Assembly (NCBI RefSeq): GCF_001427665.1 | Contig: NZ_LMHC01000001.1 | Location: 808,780-872,779, forward strand | DNA: 64,000 nt | Direction of reading: 5' to 3' | From: Caulobacter sp. Root655 | GTDB lineage: Bacteria > Pseudomonadota > Alphaproteobacteria > Caulobacterales > Caulobacteraceae | Shown here: positions 23,676-34,434 of the stretch, piece by piece | How positions within the stretch are numbered: the stretch's first letter is position 1 | Layout of the letters: each line of letters begins with the position of its first letter | Translations under genes and position numbers: made by a program | Notes under the pieces: model-generated | What the model was told of the DNA's origin: nothing | The model's database searches: none | Seen by the model: only the letters and a program-made list of their open reading frames with translations

Positions 23676-24284
23676 ATGACGCTCATGACCATCGCCGACC
23701 CCGTCGCCGCCAAGGCCGCCCTTCGGATGTTCGTGCGCGACCGCCGCAAGCAGCTGGCCCTGGAACATCCCGACGCCGGCCGGCGGGTGGTGGAGGTGGC
23801 GCGCGCGCCGCTGAGCGCCCGCTTCCCCCACCCGGTGGGCCAAGTGGCGGCGCTCTATCTCGGGCGGGGCTCGGAGATCGACACCCATCCGCTCACGGAC
23901 TGGCTGGTCGGGCAGGGCTGGACCCTGGCCCTGCCCAGCGTCGAAGGTGATGACGGCCACATGGTGTTTCGCCGCTGGGCGCCCGGCCAGCCGCTGGCCC
24001 GCGACGAGATCGGCCTGAGCGCGCCCGACCTGTCCAGCCCCGCCGTGGAACCGGACCTGGTGGTCGTGCCGCTGCTGGCCTTCGATCGCGAGGGCCGGCG
24101 GCTGGGCCAGGGCGGCGGCTATTACGACCGGGCGCTGGAGGCCTTGCGGAGCCGGCGCGCGGTGTTCGCCCTGGGCCTGGCCTATGCCGGCCAGGAGACC
24201 CACGGCCTGCCCGTCGAGGACCATGATCAACGATTGGACGCCATTCTGACGGAAAGCGAGTATATCGCCGTCCAAAAGGACTGA
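23676..24284 (+). CDS. 5-Formyltetrahydrofolate cyclo-ligase
   Basis: A 202-residue ATP-dependent enzyme that converts 5-formyl-THF to 5,10-methenyl-THF. Motifs include the N-terminal RDRRKQLALEHPDAG, VAALYLGRGSEIDTHPL, and the C-terminal signature LLAFDREGRRLGQGGGYYDRAL (about 128-149). It follows the 6S RNA, as ygfA does in many proteobacteria, and ends six bases before the YmdB-like gene. ATG 23685 is an alternative start. Confidence 0.92.
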   Translation: MTLMTIADPVAAKAALRMFVRDRRKQLALEHPDAGRRVVEVARAPLSARFPHPVGQVAALYLGRGSEIDTHPLTDWLVGQGWTLALPSVEGDDGHMVFRRWAPGQPLARDEIGLSAPDLSSPAVEPDLVVVPLLAFDREGRRLGQGGGYYDRALEALRSRRAVFALGLAYAGQETHGLPVEDHDQRLDAILTESEYIAVQKD

Positions 24285-24290
24285 TCTCCC

Positions 24291-25112
24291 ATGCGCTTTG
24301 CCTTCTTCGGGGATGTCGTCGGCAAGTCGGGCCGCGACGGCCTGGCCGACCATCTGCCCGCCCTGCGTCGCCAGCTCGGGCTCGAGTTCGTGATCATCAA
24401 CGCCGAGAACGCCGCCGCCGGTTTCGGGATCACCGAGAACACCGCCCGCGAGTTGTTCGAGGCCGGGGCCGACTGCCTGACCCTGGGCAACCACAGCTGG
24501 GACCAGCGCGAGGCCCTGACCTACATCGTCCGCGAGCCGCGGCTGATCCGCCCCGCCAACTACCCGATCCTGTCGGACGCGCCGGGCAAGGGCAGCCACC
24601 TGTTCCAGACGCAGGCCGGCCGGACGATCATGGTCATCAACCTGCTGGGCCGGGTGCACATGGACGCCATGGACGACCCGTTCGCCGCCGCCGACCGCGA
24701 GCTGGACAAGGCCCCGCTGGGCCAGGTGGCCGACGCGGTGGTGGTCGACATGCACTGCGAGGCCACCTCCGAGAAGATGGCCATGGGCCACTATTGCGAC
24801 GGCCGCGCCTCGCTGGTGGTGGGCACCCACACCCACGTGCCGACCGCCGACGCCCAGATCCTGCCCGGCGGCACCGCCTACCAGACCGACGCCGGGGCCT
24901 GCGCCGACTATGACAGCGTGATCGGCAACCAGAAGGAAGAGCCCCTGCGGCGCTTCACCACCAAGATCAGCGGCGGCCGCTACACCCCGGCCAGCGGCCC
25001 GGCCACGGTCTGCGGCGTGTTCGTCGAGACCGACGACCGCACGGGCCTGGCGGTCCGCGTCGAGCCGATCCGGGTGGGCGGGCGGCTGAAGGAGACGGTG
25101 CCGACGGTCTGA
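24291..25112 (+). CDS. YmdB-family metallophosphoesterase
   Basis: A 273-residue calcineurin-like phosphodiesterase of the TIGR00282/YmdB family, cyclic-nucleotide or RNA-processing regulators in other bacteria. Metal ligands are visible in FFGDVVGKSGRD, INAENAAAGFG, TLGNHSWDQ, DMHCEATSEK and GTHTHVPTAD. It is co-transcribed with the cyclo-ligase gene. A DUF559 cassette begins two bases after the stop codon. Confidence 0.9.
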   Translation: MRFAFFGDVVGKSGRDGLADHLPALRRQLGLEFVIINAENAAAGFGITENTARELFEAGADCLTLGNHSWDQREALTYIVREPRLIRPANYPILSDAPGKGSHLFQTQAGRTIMVINLLGRVHMDAMDDPFAAADRELDKAPLGQVADAVVVDMHCEATSEKMAMGHYCDGRASLVVGTHTHVPTADAQILPGGTAYQTDAGACADYDSVIGNQKEEPLRRFTTKISGGRYTPASGPATVCGVFVETDDRTGLAVRVEPIRVGGRLKETVPTV

Positions 25113-25114
25113 AA

Positions 25115-25636
25115 CCCTCTCCCGGAGGGGAGAGGGAGGGACCCGCCGCGCAGCGGTGGGAGGGTGAGGGGTGACGCCGCCGAAAAGCGAAACCCCGGTT
25201 ACTTCGCTTGCATCGTTCCTGGTTTGATCCGGTCATCGCACGATGAACCCGATCCCCAACGCCCGTCGTCTGCGCCGCCACCAAACCCTGGCCGAAGAAA
25301 AGCTCTGGGCCATCGTTCGCGGCCGCCGTCTTGATGACTTCAAATTCCGCCGCCAAGTCCCGATCGACCGCTACTTCGCCGACTTCGTCTGCCCTGACGC
25401 CCACCTGATCGTCGAGCTGGACGGCCCGATGCATGAGGATCGCGCCGAGCATGACGCCACACGGACAGAGGTGCTCGAGCGTTGCGGCTACCGCGTGCTG
25501 CGCTTCGATAACGAGGTCGTGCTGGCCGATCCCGGTGGCGTGGCCGAGGTGATCGGCGCGGCGCTCCGGCTGAGGGCGTGACCCCTCACCCTCCCATGCT
25601 GCGCATGGGCCCCTCCCTCTCCCCTCCGGGAGAGGG
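25115..25636. mobile_element. DUF559 cassette 2 with about 60-bp inverted terminal repeats
   Basis: The left repeat (25115-25175) and right repeat (25578-25636) are reverse complements except in a small inner loop. Each has a tip hairpin (CCCTCTCCC and GGGAGAGGG), a middle hairpin and GGGTGAGGGGTGAC. The intact DUF559 gene fills the inside and its TGA lies within the right repeat. The element follows the YmdB stop by two bases. The flanks read GAAA and TTTC, extending the dyad. Confidence 0.8.
25243..25581 (+). CDS. DUF559 endonuclease-domain protein
   Basis: A 112-residue protein with the DUF559 fold, related to Vsr and PD-(D/E)XK-like nucleases. Landmarks are the N-terminal NARRLRRHQTLAEEKLW helix, FKFRRQVPIDRYFADFVC (Asp candidate), LIVELDGPMHED (Glu/Asp and His candidates) and GYRVLRFDNEVV. 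These would form the metal site. It is bracketed by inverted repeats and has a frameshifted sister at 4096, so it is likely the protein component of a mobile cassette. Activity and target are untested. Confidence 0.88.
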   Translation: MNPIPNARRLRRHQTLAEEKLWAIVRGRRLDDFKFRRQVPIDRYFADFVCPDAHLIVELDGPMHEDRAEHDATRTEVLERCGYRVLRFDNEVVLADPGGVAEVIGAALRLRA

Positions 25637-25720
25637 TTTCAAGCGCGCGGCTCCGCTTGCGCCCGTCACGCCTTCGGTTTCAAGTTCGCACCGCGACCTC
25701 AACCCCGAAGGAGCACTCCC

Positions 25721-26134
25721 ATGACCGACGCCATCTACACCGCGCACGCCCACGCCGTCGGCGGCCGACAAGGCACGGCCAAGACCGACGATGGTCACCT
25801 CGACGTCAAGCTGGGCTACCCCAAGTCGATGGGCGGCAACGGCGAGGGGACCAATCCCGAGCAGCTGTTCGCGGCCGGCTACGCGGCCTGTTTCCTGGGC
25901 GCGCTGGGCCTGGTGGCCCGCAATCAGGGCGTCAAGCTGGGCGAGCACAGCCTCGACAGCGAGGTGGACCTGATCAAGGACGACGTCAGCTTCCACGTCG
26001 GCGCCCGCCTGACCCTCAACGCCCCGGACCTCGACCGCGAGACGGCGGAGAAGCTGCTGATCGCCGCCCACCAGGTGTGCCCCTATTCCCGGGCCACGCG
26101 GGGCAATATCGAGGTGGTGCTGAAGGTGGCGTGA
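25721..26134 (+). CDS. ohr: Organic hydroperoxide resistance protein (Ohr/OsmC)
   Basis: A 137-residue thiol peroxidase that reduces organic hydroperoxides. The two redox cysteines are in YAACFLGAL (about 52) and HQVCPYSRAT (about 116), and Arg/Glu partners lie in GNGEGTNPEQLFAAGYAA. Homodimeric OsmC fold. A GAAGGAG site precedes the ATG. No OhrR regulator is adjacent. Confidence 0.92.
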   Translation: MTDAIYTAHAHAVGGRQGTAKTDDGHLDVKLGYPKSMGGNGEGTNPEQLFAAGYAACFLGALGLVARNQGVKLGEHSLDSEVDLIKDDVSFHVGARLTLNAPDLDRETAEKLLIAAHQVCPYSRATRGNIEVVLKVA

Positions 26135-26140
26135 CCAAGG

Positions 26141-26271
26141 TCCTCCCCCGTGGGGGAGGTGTCGGCGAAGCCGACGGTGGGGGGAGGGATGGGCGGTCGA
26201 CCGCATGCACGACCGATCATCCCTAAAGCTCCCCCCACCGGCCTTCGGCCGCCTCCCCCACGGGGGGAGGA
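26141..26271. repeat. Family A palindromic repeat, paired copies
   Basis: Two opposed units (TCCTCCCCCGTGGGGGAGG with GTCGGCGAAGCCGAC, and its partner with GGCCTTCGGCC) lie between ohr and yebC, starting six bases after the ohr stop. They could end ohr transcription. Confidence 0.8.
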
Positions 26272-26363
26272 CCGCTTCCGCGCAAGCCGGGTGACAAAAC
26301 CCCGCTCCAGACGGTAGAAGCGCGCCCTACCTTTCCATTTCCAGATCAGAGAAGAGCCTCCGA

Positions 26364-27119
26364 ATGGCCGGCCACTCGAAATTCAAGAACATCATGCACC
26401 GCAAGGGCCGCGCCGACGCCGCGCGCTCCAAGCTGTTCTCCAAGCTGTCGCGGGAAATCACCGTGGCGGCCAAGGGCGGCCTGCCCGACCCCAACATGAA
26501 CCCGCGCCTGCGCCTGGCCGTCAACAACGCCAAGGCCGAAAGCCTGCCCAAGGACGTCATCGACCGGGCGATCAAGAAGTCGCAGATGGGCGACGCGGCC
26601 AATTATGACGAGATCCGCTACGAAGGCGTCGCGGCCGGCGGCGTCGGCATCATCGTCGAGGTGCTGACCGACAACCGCAACCGCGCCGCCGCCAATGTCC
26701 GCTCCTACTTCACCAAGCTGGGCGGCAACATGGGCGCCACCAACTCGGTGGCCTTCAACTATGACCGCGTCGGCCAGGTCAGCTATCCGGCCAAGGCGGC
26801 CAGCGAAGACGACATGATGGAAGCCGCCATCGAGGCCGGCGCCGACGACGTGGTCTCCGACATGGACGAAGAGGGCGAAGGCCACATCGTCTACACCGCC
26901 TTCGAGAGCCTCAACGAGGTGTCGGCCGCCCTGGAAGCCAGGTTCGGCCCGGCCGCCAACACCAAGATCGCCTGGCGCCCGAAGATGCAGGTTCCGGTCA
27001 CCGGCGAGGCCGTGGCCACCCTGATGAAACTGCTCGACGCTCTCAACGACGACGACGACGTGCAGGCGGTCTATTCGAACGAAGAGATCAGCGACGAGGA
27101 CGTCGCGAAGCTGGGGTGA
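26364..27119 (+). CDS. yebC: YebC/PmpR-family regulatory protein
   Basis: A 251-residue protein of the YebC family, long annotated as a transcription regulator and more recently linked to easing ribosome stalls on polyproline. The opening [19 protein letters not shown] and the NKLGGNMG-type [13 protein letters not shown] motif are clear. The three-domain length is normal. In many proteobacteria yebC lies just before ruvCAB, and here ruvC follows about 2 kb downstream. Confidence 0.93.
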   Translation: MAGHSKFKNIMHRKGRADAARSKLFSKLSREITVAAKGGLPDPNMNPRLRLAVNNAKAESLPKDVIDRAIKKSQMGDAANYDEIRYEGVAAGGVGIIVEVLTDNRNRAAANVRSYFTKLGGNMGATNSVAFNYDRVGQVSYPAKAASEDDMMEAAIEAGADDVVSDMDEEGEGHIVYTAFESLNEVSAALEARFGPAANTKIAWRPKMQVPVTGEAVATLMKLLDALNDDDDVQAVYSNEEISDEDVAKLG

Positions 27120-27142
27120 TCTCCGATTTCAAATACAGAAAG

Positions 27143-27249
27143 GCTGTCATCCCGGACGAGCGCGCAGCGCGAAGATCCGGGACCGATGCGTGAACGCCGG
27201 CGCTTCCGGCGGTCCCGGGTCCGCGCCGCGCTCCGCCCGGGATGACAGC
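27143..27249. repeat. Family C inverted repeat
   Basis: GCTGTCATCCCGGACGAGCG at the left and CGCCCGGGATGACAGC-like sequence at the right form a long dyad, with inner GATCCGGGACC and GGTCCCGGGTC. It fills the yebC-mgtC gap. Confidence 0.75.
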
Positions 27250-27308
27250 CGTCTGGGGGCGGACGGCCGGAGAGGGATCGCGGCCGGCCTTCGCCCGTTA
27301 CCTCCACC

Positions 27309-27999
27309 ATGGACGCGCCCCTGCAACTCATCCTCCCCGTCCTCGGCCGCCCTGGTGGCCGGCGGCGCCATCGGGTTCGAGCGGGAGTATCGGGCCCGGC
27401 CGGCCGGCCTGCGCACTCACATGCTGGTCGCCCTGGCCTCGGCGCTGCTGATGCTGGGCGCCGTCCACCAGATCCATTGGCTGGAAGGCGCGCCGCAGGC
27501 GGTGGTGCGCATCGACCCGGTCCGTATGGCCCACGGCATCCTGACCGGGGTCGGCTTTCTGTGCGGCGGGGTGATCTTTCAGCAGGGCGCCTCGGTGCAC
27601 GGCCTGACCACGGCCGCTTCGTTGTGGACGACCTCGGCGATCGGCACGCTGTTCGGGGTCGGCCTCTACGAACTGGCGATCGGCGGCACGGTGCTGTCGC
27701 TGTTGATCCTGACCCTCGCCCGCTGGCTGGATCTCCATATGCCGCAGAGGAACTTCGCCGAGATCACCGTGCGGTCGCGCCGCGACGTGGTGATCGACGA
27801 GCCGGAGCTCCGGCTGCTGCTGGACACCTTCGGCCTGGAGGGCAAACGGTTGAACCAGCGCCTGGTCGAGGGGGGAGCGGTGTTCGAACTGGCCGGACCG
27901 TTCTCGTGCCGGGGCGACTTGAACCTGGAAGCCCTGGCGGAGGCCCTGCGGGCCGACCGCCGGGTGGTGGAGTTCGACATCCTGCCGCGCAAGGACTGA
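27309..27999 (+). pseudogene. MgtC/SapB-family membrane protein with apparent frameshift
   Basis: The ATG at 27309 begins MDAPLQLILP, but the conserved ALVAGGAIGFEREYRARPAGLRTHM and the next helices (HMLVALASALLML, GILTGVGFLCGGVIF, ASLWTTSAIGTLFGVG) lie in the next frame. One extra C in the CCCC run at 27335-27338 would explain this. The remaining protein of about 230 residues has four or five membrane segments plus a C-terminal ACT-like domain. MgtC proteins affect Mg homeostasis and inhibit ATP synthase. The gene may be a recent pseudogene or carry a sequencing error. Confidence 0.7.
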
Positions 28000-28058
28000 G
28001 GGCTGTCCGCGCTTCACGCCATCTTCTCCCCGTCACGCCAAGCGCCTACAATCCCCCC

Positions 28059-28997
28059 ATGCCGTTGCGCCTGCATATCGACACCGACTGTGGCGTGGAC
28101 GACGCCCTGGCCCTGGCCATGCTGGCGCGTTCGCCGGACGCGGTGGAGATCGCGTCGGTCTCGGCGGTGTTCGGCAACACCTATGTCGACCAGGCCGCCG
28201 CCAACGCCCGGGGCGTGCTGCGGCTGGCCGGCTGCGGGGCCGAGGTCTATATCGGGGCCGGCGCGGGCCTGGCCCGGCGGCGGGTCGAACGGATGCGGCC
28301 GGCCCACGGCGTCGACGGCCTGAACGGCGCCGGCTTCTCGCAGCGCTGGAAGCTGCCGGAACTGGATCACGGCCACGGCGTCAGCCTGCTGGCCTATTGC
28401 GCGCGCCGCAAGCTGACCGGCCTGTTCCTGGGGCCGTTGACCAACCTCGCCCAGGGCCTGCTGGAGGACCCCGGCGCCTTCCGCGGTTGGCGGCCGACGG
28501 TGATGGCCGGGGCCTTCGCGGTGAAGGGCATGGCGGCCGGCGGGGCCGATTTCAACAGCTGGAGCGACGCCGAGGCCCTGGCCCGGGTGCTGGGGGCCGG
28601 GGTCATGCCGCGCCTGGTGCCGCTGGACGTCACCTCGCGGGTGACCCTGACGCTCGAGGCCATGGCGGCCGGGGCGACCGCCTGCGGCACGCCGCTGTCG
28701 GCGCGGCTGAACCGGGCGATCGGCCCCTATGCGGCCTTCCACCGCCAGGCCTGGGGGATCGAGGGTTGCCACCCGCACGACGTGGTGGCCGCCGTCAGCC
28801 TGATCGCGCCGGAGCTCTACACGTTCGAGCCCGCCCGCCTGCGGGTCAATATCGACGGCGCGGCGATGGGCCGGCTGCAGCGGGTGGACGGCGAGCCCAA
28901 CGCCGAGGTCTGCGTCGCCGTGCAGGCGCCGGCCGTCGAGGCCCTGATCCTGGAACGGCTGTTCTGCGCCGCCGAGGTCGCCCGCCGTCAGGCCTGA
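28059..28997 (+). CDS. Nucleoside hydrolase (IunH family)
   Basis: A 312-residue enzyme that splits the N-glycosidic bond of ribonucleosides. The calcium-binding motif DTDCGVDDALAL is at residues 8-19, with EIASVSAVFGNTYVD, the NLAQGLLE region, and a late HPHDVVAA that supplies catalytic His/Asp. The TDCGVDD form (Cys in place of Pro) is a normal variant. The ATG at 28059 is the only start before the motif. Confidence 0.88.
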   Translation: MPLRLHIDTDCGVDDALALAMLARSPDAVEIASVSAVFGNTYVDQAAANARGVLRLAGCGAEVYIGAGAGLARRRVERMRPAHGVDGLNGAGFSQRWKLPELDHGHGVSLLAYCARRKLTGLFLGPLTNLAQGLLEDPGAFRGWRPTVMAGAFAVKGMAAGGADFNSWSDAEALARVLGAGVMPRLVPLDVTSRVTLTLEAMAAGATACGTPLSARLNRAIGPYAAFHRQAWGIEGCHPHDVVAAVSLIAPELYTFEPARLRVNIDGAAMGRLQRVDGEPNAEVCVAVQAPAVEALILERLFCAAEVARRQA

Positions 28998-29084
28998 AGG
29001 CGCGGCGGGTTTAAGACTTCGTTAGGCAAGTCACGTCTTCTGCTGGAACGCGCGGTCCTCTTTTCCTGCGGCGGAAAAGGGACG

Positions 29085-29609
29085 ATGGTGCGAGAACACA
29101 TGATGAACGCGAATCGCATCCCGATCCGAATCCTGGGGCTGGACCCCGGCCTGCGACGCACCGGCTGGGGCGTGGTCACGGTCGAGGGCTCGCGCATGAG
29201 CCACGTCGCCCACGGGGTGATCGTCCCCGACGAGAAGGCCGACTTCGCCTCGCGGCTGCTGCATCTGTTCGAGGGCATCTGCGCGGTGATCGAGCAGCAT
29301 CGCCCGGACGAAGCGGCGGTCGAGGAGGTGTTCCTCAACACCAACGCCCAATCGACCCTGAAGCTGGGCCACGCTCGCGCCGCCGCCCTGATCTCCCCGG
29401 CCCGCGCCGGGCTGCTGGTGGCCGAATATTCCACCCGCCTGGTCAAGAAGGCGGTGGTCGGCACCGGGGCGGCCGACAAGGCCCAGATCGGCTTCATGAT
29501 CGCCCGCCTGCTGCCGACGGCCGGCAAGACCACGGCCGACTGCGCCGACGCCCTGGCCGTGGCCATCACCCACGCCAACCTGCGCATCGCCAACCGGAGG
29601 GTCGCATGA
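29085..29609 (+). CDS. ruvC: Holliday junction endonuclease RuvC
   Basis: A 174-residue dimeric resolvase. The four acidic catalytic residues fall in [14 protein letters not shown] (Asp), [10 protein letters not shown] (Glu), and [13 protein letters not shown] (two Asp). The ATG at 29085 is favoured by AAGGGA just upstream; ATG 29100 or 29103 would shorten it slightly. It is followed by ruvA after 10 bases. Confidence 0.95.
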   Translation: MVREHMMNANRIPIRILGLDPGLRRTGWGVVTVEGSRMSHVAHGVIVPDEKADFASRLLHLFEGICAVIEQHRPDEAAVEEVFLNTNAQSTLKLGHARAAALISPARAGLLVAEYSTRLVKKAVVGTGAADKAQIGFMIARLLPTAGKTTADCADALAVAITHANLRIANRRVA

Positions 29610-29619
29610 TCGCCAAGTC

Positions 29620-30234
29620 ATGATTGGAAGATTGCGCGGCGCCGTCGCCGAGGTCGGCGAGGAAGAGGCGCTGATCGACGTCATGGGCGTGGGCTACGTC
29701 GTGCGCTGCGGGTCACGGACCCTGCAACGCCTGCCCGCGCTCGGCGAAGAGGCGCTGCTGCACATCGAGAGCCAGTGGAGCGAGAGCGCCGGCCTGCGGC
29801 TCTACGGGTTCGGTTCGCGGGAGGACCGCCGGGCGTTCGTGCTGCTGCAGGCGATCCAGGGCGTCGGGCCCAAGGCCGCCATGGCGGTGCTCGACGTGCT
29901 GTCGCCGGCCGAGCTGGCCAGCGCGGTGGCGCGCGAGGACAAGGCCGCCGTTGGCCGGGCCTCGGGCGTCGGACCGAAGCTGGCGCTGCGGATCGTCACC
30001 GAACTGAAGGACAAGCCGATCACCGACGGGCCGGTGCTGATGACCGCGCCGGGCGCCGCGCCGTCCGCGCCCGCCAAGCCGGCCCCGACCGGCGACGCCG
30101 TGGCGGCGCTGATGGGCCTGGGCGTGGCCGAGGTCAACGCCCGCCGCGTGGTCGAGGCGGCGGCGGCCAAGCTGGGCGAGGAGGCGACGGTTCAGGCGCT
30201 GATCAAGGCGGGATTGCAGGAGCTGGGGCGGTGA
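29620..30234 (+). CDS. ruvA: Holliday junction DNA helicase subunit RuvA
   Basis: A 204-residue tetrameric junction-binding protein. It has the N-terminal OB fold ([28 protein letters not shown]), two HhH motifs ([17 protein letters not shown] and [16 protein letters not shown]) and the C-terminal RuvB-contacting domain ([16 protein letters not shown]). It is co-transcribed with ruvC; a family A repeat separates it from ruvB. Confidence 0.95.
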   Translation: MIGRLRGAVAEVGEEEALIDVMGVGYVVRCGSRTLQRLPALGEEALLHIESQWSESAGLRLYGFGSREDRRAFVLLQAIQGVGPKAAMAVLDVLSPAELASAVAREDKAAVGRASGVGPKLALRIVTELKDKPITDGPVLMTAPGAAPSAPAKPAPTGDAVAALMGLGVAEVNARRVVEAAAAKLGEEATVQALIKAGLQELGR

Positions 30235-30245
30235 GCGTTCGTCAC

Positions 30246-30350
30246 ACTCCCCCCACCGGCCCTTCGGGCCACCTCCCCCACAGGGGGAGGCTTTGCGTCC
30301 CTAAGGCCTCCCCCTGTGGGGGAGGTGTCGGCGTAGCCGACGGAGGGGGG
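30246..30350. repeat. Family A palindromic repeat, also ruvB leader
   Basis: Two opposed units separate ruvA and ruvB. The right unit ends in GGAGGGGGG (30342-30350), two bases before the ruvB ATG, so the repeat itself provides the ribosome-binding site. Confidence 0.8.
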
Positions 30351-30352
30351 AT

Positions 30353-31399
<1,047 letters not shown>

Positions 31400-31400
31400 A

Positions 31401-31563
31401 CCTTCTCCCGGAGGGGAGAAGGAGGGGCCCGCGCCGACAGGTGTGGGAGGATGAGGGGGTTACGCCGTCAACCGGCGTGCCGGCACGCCGTCGGCGGTCC
31501 CTAAACCCTCACCCTCCCAACGCTTCGCGGTCGGGCCCCTCCCTCTCCCGCTGGGAGAGGGTT
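31401..31563. mobile_element. ORF-less derivative of the DUF559 cassette
   Basis: The 163-bp element starts one base after the ruvB stop. Its ends (CCTTCTCCCGGAGGGGAGAAGG and CCCTCTCCCGCTGGGAGAGGG) and inner GTGGGAGGATGAGGGG / CCCTCACCCTCCC match the DUF559 cassette ends. The inner ACGCCGTCAA right after the left repeat is shared with cassette 1. The gene is missing, as in a MITE. Confidence 0.7.
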
Positions 31564-31574
31564 ACAAGGGGCGC

Positions 31575-32018
31575 ATGAGCGAGATTCCCCAGCCTTCATC
31601 AGGCGTCTTCGACGGCCGCGAGCACCAGCTGCCCGTGCGCATCTATTACGAGGACACCGACTTTTCCGGCATCGTCTACCACGCCAACTACCTGCGCTAT
31701 TTCGAGCGGGGGCGGAGCGACTTCTTCCGGATGGTCGGCATCTCGCACACCGAGCTGGCGGCGGTCGACACGGCTTTCGCCCTCACCCGCATGGAGATCG
31801 ACTTCAAGCGGGCGGCGCGGGTCGACGACGCCCTGCTGGTGCGCACCACCTATGACCGGGTGAAGGGCGCGCGCCTGCACGTCAGCCAGAAGATCACCCG
31901 CGGCGACGAACTGATCGCCGTGGCGGTGGTCGAGGCGATCTGCATCACCCTGGACGGCCGGCCGCGCAAGCCGACGGCGGAGATGGTGGCGCGGCTGGCG
32001 CCGTGGTTCGAGGTTTAG
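31575..32018 (+). CDS. ybgC: Acyl-CoA thioesterase YbgC (Tol-Pal associated)
   Basis: A 147-residue hot-dog thioesterase. The active-site motif [24 protein letters not shown] (about 22-45) has the catalytic Asp. In many bacteria ybgC heads the tol-pal operon and may act on phospholipid acyl intermediates in the inner membrane. Here it lies 156 bp before tolQ. Confidence 0.92.
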   Translation: MSEIPQPSSGVFDGREHQLPVRIYYEDTDFSGIVYHANYLRYFERGRSDFFRMVGISHTELAAVDTAFALTRMEIDFKRAARVDDALLVRTTYDRVKGARLHVSQKITRGDELIAVAVVEAICITLDGRPRKPTAEMVARLAPWFEV

Positions 32019-32174
32019 GCCTCCATCCCCCCACGTGCAAAAAACCCACTCGCCCGCCTATCGTCATAGTTTCACCATTGCCCCGCTTCATGCCAGTAAG
32101 GCGCAACGGAACCAGAGCAGGCGCGCTATCACCTGCTCTTACGAATTTGACGCCCCAACGGAGCAGGACCCCGC

Positions 32175-32873
32175 ATGGACGCCGCCGCAGGCCCCCAGAG
32201 CTTTTCCTTCATTTCGCTGTTCCTTCAGGCCGATTGGGTGGTCAAGGCGGTGATGATCGGCCTGATCGTGGCCTCGCTGGGCTCGTGGGCGGTGATCATC
32301 GACAAGCTGTTCCGGTTCGGCGCGGCCAACCGGGCCGCCGACCGATTCGAGGATCAGGTCGGCTCGGGCCAGGGGCTGGAGGAGGTCGCCGCCCAAGCCG
32401 GGAACAATCCGCGCGACCCGCTGCCGCGCATGCTGCAGGCCGCCCTCAAGGAATGGCGCGAGACCAAGGCCAAGGGCGTGCTGGGCGAGGGGCAGGCCGC
32501 CTTCCTGATCCAGCGCATCGACCGCGTGCTCGACACCCTGATCGCCCGCGAGAGCAGCAAGGCCGAGGACGGCCTGGGCAGCCTGGCCATCGTCGCCACC
32601 GCCTCGCCGTTCATCGGTCTGTTCGGCACGGTCTGGGGCATCATGCACGCCTTCCAGAACATCGCCCTGTCGAAGAACACCTCGCTGGCCGTCGTGGCCC
32701 CGTCGATCGCCGAGGCGCTGTTCGCCACCGCCATCGGCCTGATCGCCGCCATCCCGGCCTATATCGCCTACAACAAGTTCTCGACCGACGCGGGCAAGTA
32801 CGCCGGCCGGCTGGAGAACTTCGCCGACGACCTGTCGACGGCCATCCAGCGTCGCCTGAGCGAGCGGGTCTGA
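32175..32873 (+). CDS. tolQ: Tol-Pal proton channel subunit TolQ
   Basis: A 232-residue MotA/TolQ/ExbB protein with an early membrane helix (about 18-40) and two later ones (about 135-160, 172-195). The signature [23 protein letters not shown] is clear. With TolR it uses the proton-motive force to drive TolA, which links the inner and outer membranes during constriction. The 155-bp gap before it shows no recognisable motif. Confidence 0.95.
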   Translation: MDAAAGPQSFSFISLFLQADWVVKAVMIGLIVASLGSWAVIIDKLFRFGAANRAADRFEDQVGSGQGLEEVAAQAGNNPRDPLPRMLQAALKEWRETKAKGVLGEGQAAFLIQRIDRVLDTLIARESSKAEDGLGSLAIVATASPFIGLFGTVWGIMHAFQNIALSKNTSLAVVAPSIAEALFATAIGLIAAIPAYIAYNKFSTDAGKYAGRLENFADDLSTAIQRRLSERV

Positions 32874-32877
32874 CCCC

Positions 32878-33399
<522 letters not shown>

Positions 33400-33452
33400 A
33401 TGGGTGGTTCGCTGATGCGTGACCTCCTTTTGTTTACGGAAGCCAACGGTTT

Positions 33453-33580
33453 CCCCTCCCCCTTGATGGGGGAGGGGTCAGGGGTGGGGGTGACCACGGC
33501 GGCGGGGTTCGCCACGGCCGTGCTTCATCCTGAACCGCTGTCACCCCCATCCCCGGCCCTTCCCCCATCGAGGGGGAAGG
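33453..33580. repeat. ORF-less inverted-repeat element splitting tolR and tolA
   Basis: A 128-bp element with about 41-bp inverted ends: a tip hairpin (CCCTCCCCC and GGGGGAGGG) and GGGGTGGGGGTGAC inside, matched at the other end by GTCACCCCCATCCCC. It has the plan of the DUF559 cassette ends in a diverged sequence. It lies inside the tol operon without any visible terminator T-run. Confidence 0.7.
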
Positions 33581-33602
33581 GAGCAGTCAGCGGGGCGGCC
33601 GC

Positions 33603-34424
33603 GTGAGCTACCGCGAGAACAAGACCAAACTGTCCCCCGCGCTGATCGGCTCGATCAGCCTGCACGCGCTGGTGGTCGCCGCGATCCTGATCGGGCCGTG
33701 GAAGGCGTCCAAGCCGGTGGTCATCGGCGAGAGCGTGCCGGTGACCATCGTCACCGAGGGCCCCACCAACGTGCGTCCGGCCCTGGAGGCGCCCGAGGAC
33801 CAGACGGCCCAGACCGAGGAGCCGACGCCCGAGGCCGACCCGCAGCCGCCGGCTCCGGTCCCCGCGCCCACGCCGACCCCCGCTCCGGCCCCGCCCAAGA
33901 CCGCCCCGACCCCGACGCCCACGCCCAAGCCGCCGACCCCGAAACCGCCGACCCCCAAGCCGGCCAAGCCCGAGCCCGACTTCTTCGCCTCGCTGGAAAA
34001 GACCCTGGCCAAGACGCCCAAGGCGGCCGGCAAGCCGGTGGCCAACGCCGCCCGGGGACCGACCCGTCCGGAGACCGCCACCCAGGCCCGTCCGGGCGCG
34101 GGGGCGATGACCGGCCTGCAGGCCGCGGCGATCAACGGCATGAAGGACGAGATCCAGCGGCGCTGGAACCCCAATTGCGAGGTCGAGGGCGGCGCCGCGG
34201 TGCAGGTCAAGGTCGGCTTCAAGCTGACCACGGCCGGTCGCATCATCGGCCAGGTGACGGCCGGCGACTCCGAGAAGTCATCCGACCCTGTGGTCCGGGC
34301 CGCCGCCGAGCGCGCCATCCGCGCGGTCTATCAATCGGCGCCCTTCGAAGGGCTGCCGCCGGACTATTATGGCCAGCAACTCAATTTGAACTTCAAGGCG
34401 CGCGACGCTTGCGCGGCGCGATAG
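33603..34424 (+). CDS. tolA: Cell envelope integrity protein TolA
   Basis: A 273-residue protein: a membrane anchor at about 13-33 ([19 protein letters not shown]), a Pro/Thr/Lys-rich spacer (about 60-130), and a C-terminal TolA/TonB-like domain (about 175-270) that contacts TolB and Pal. The GTG start at 33603 is the only one before the anchor. The spacer is much shorter than in E. coli TolA and not a long helical coil. Confidence 0.9.
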   Translation: MSYRENKTKLSPALIGSISLHALVVAAILIGPWKASKPVVIGESVPVTIVTEGPTNVRPALEAPEDQTAQTEEPTPEADPQPPAPVPAPTPTPAPAPPKTAPTPTPTPKPPTPKPPTPKPAKPEPDFFASLEKTLAKTPKAAGKPVANAARGPTRPETATQARPGAGAMTGLQAAAINGMKDEIQRRWNPNCEVEGGAAVQVKVGFKLTTAGRIIGQVTAGDSEKSSDPVVRAAAERAIRAVYQSAPFEGLPPDYYGQQLNLNFKARDACAAR

Positions 34425-34434
34425 GGAGGACCCG

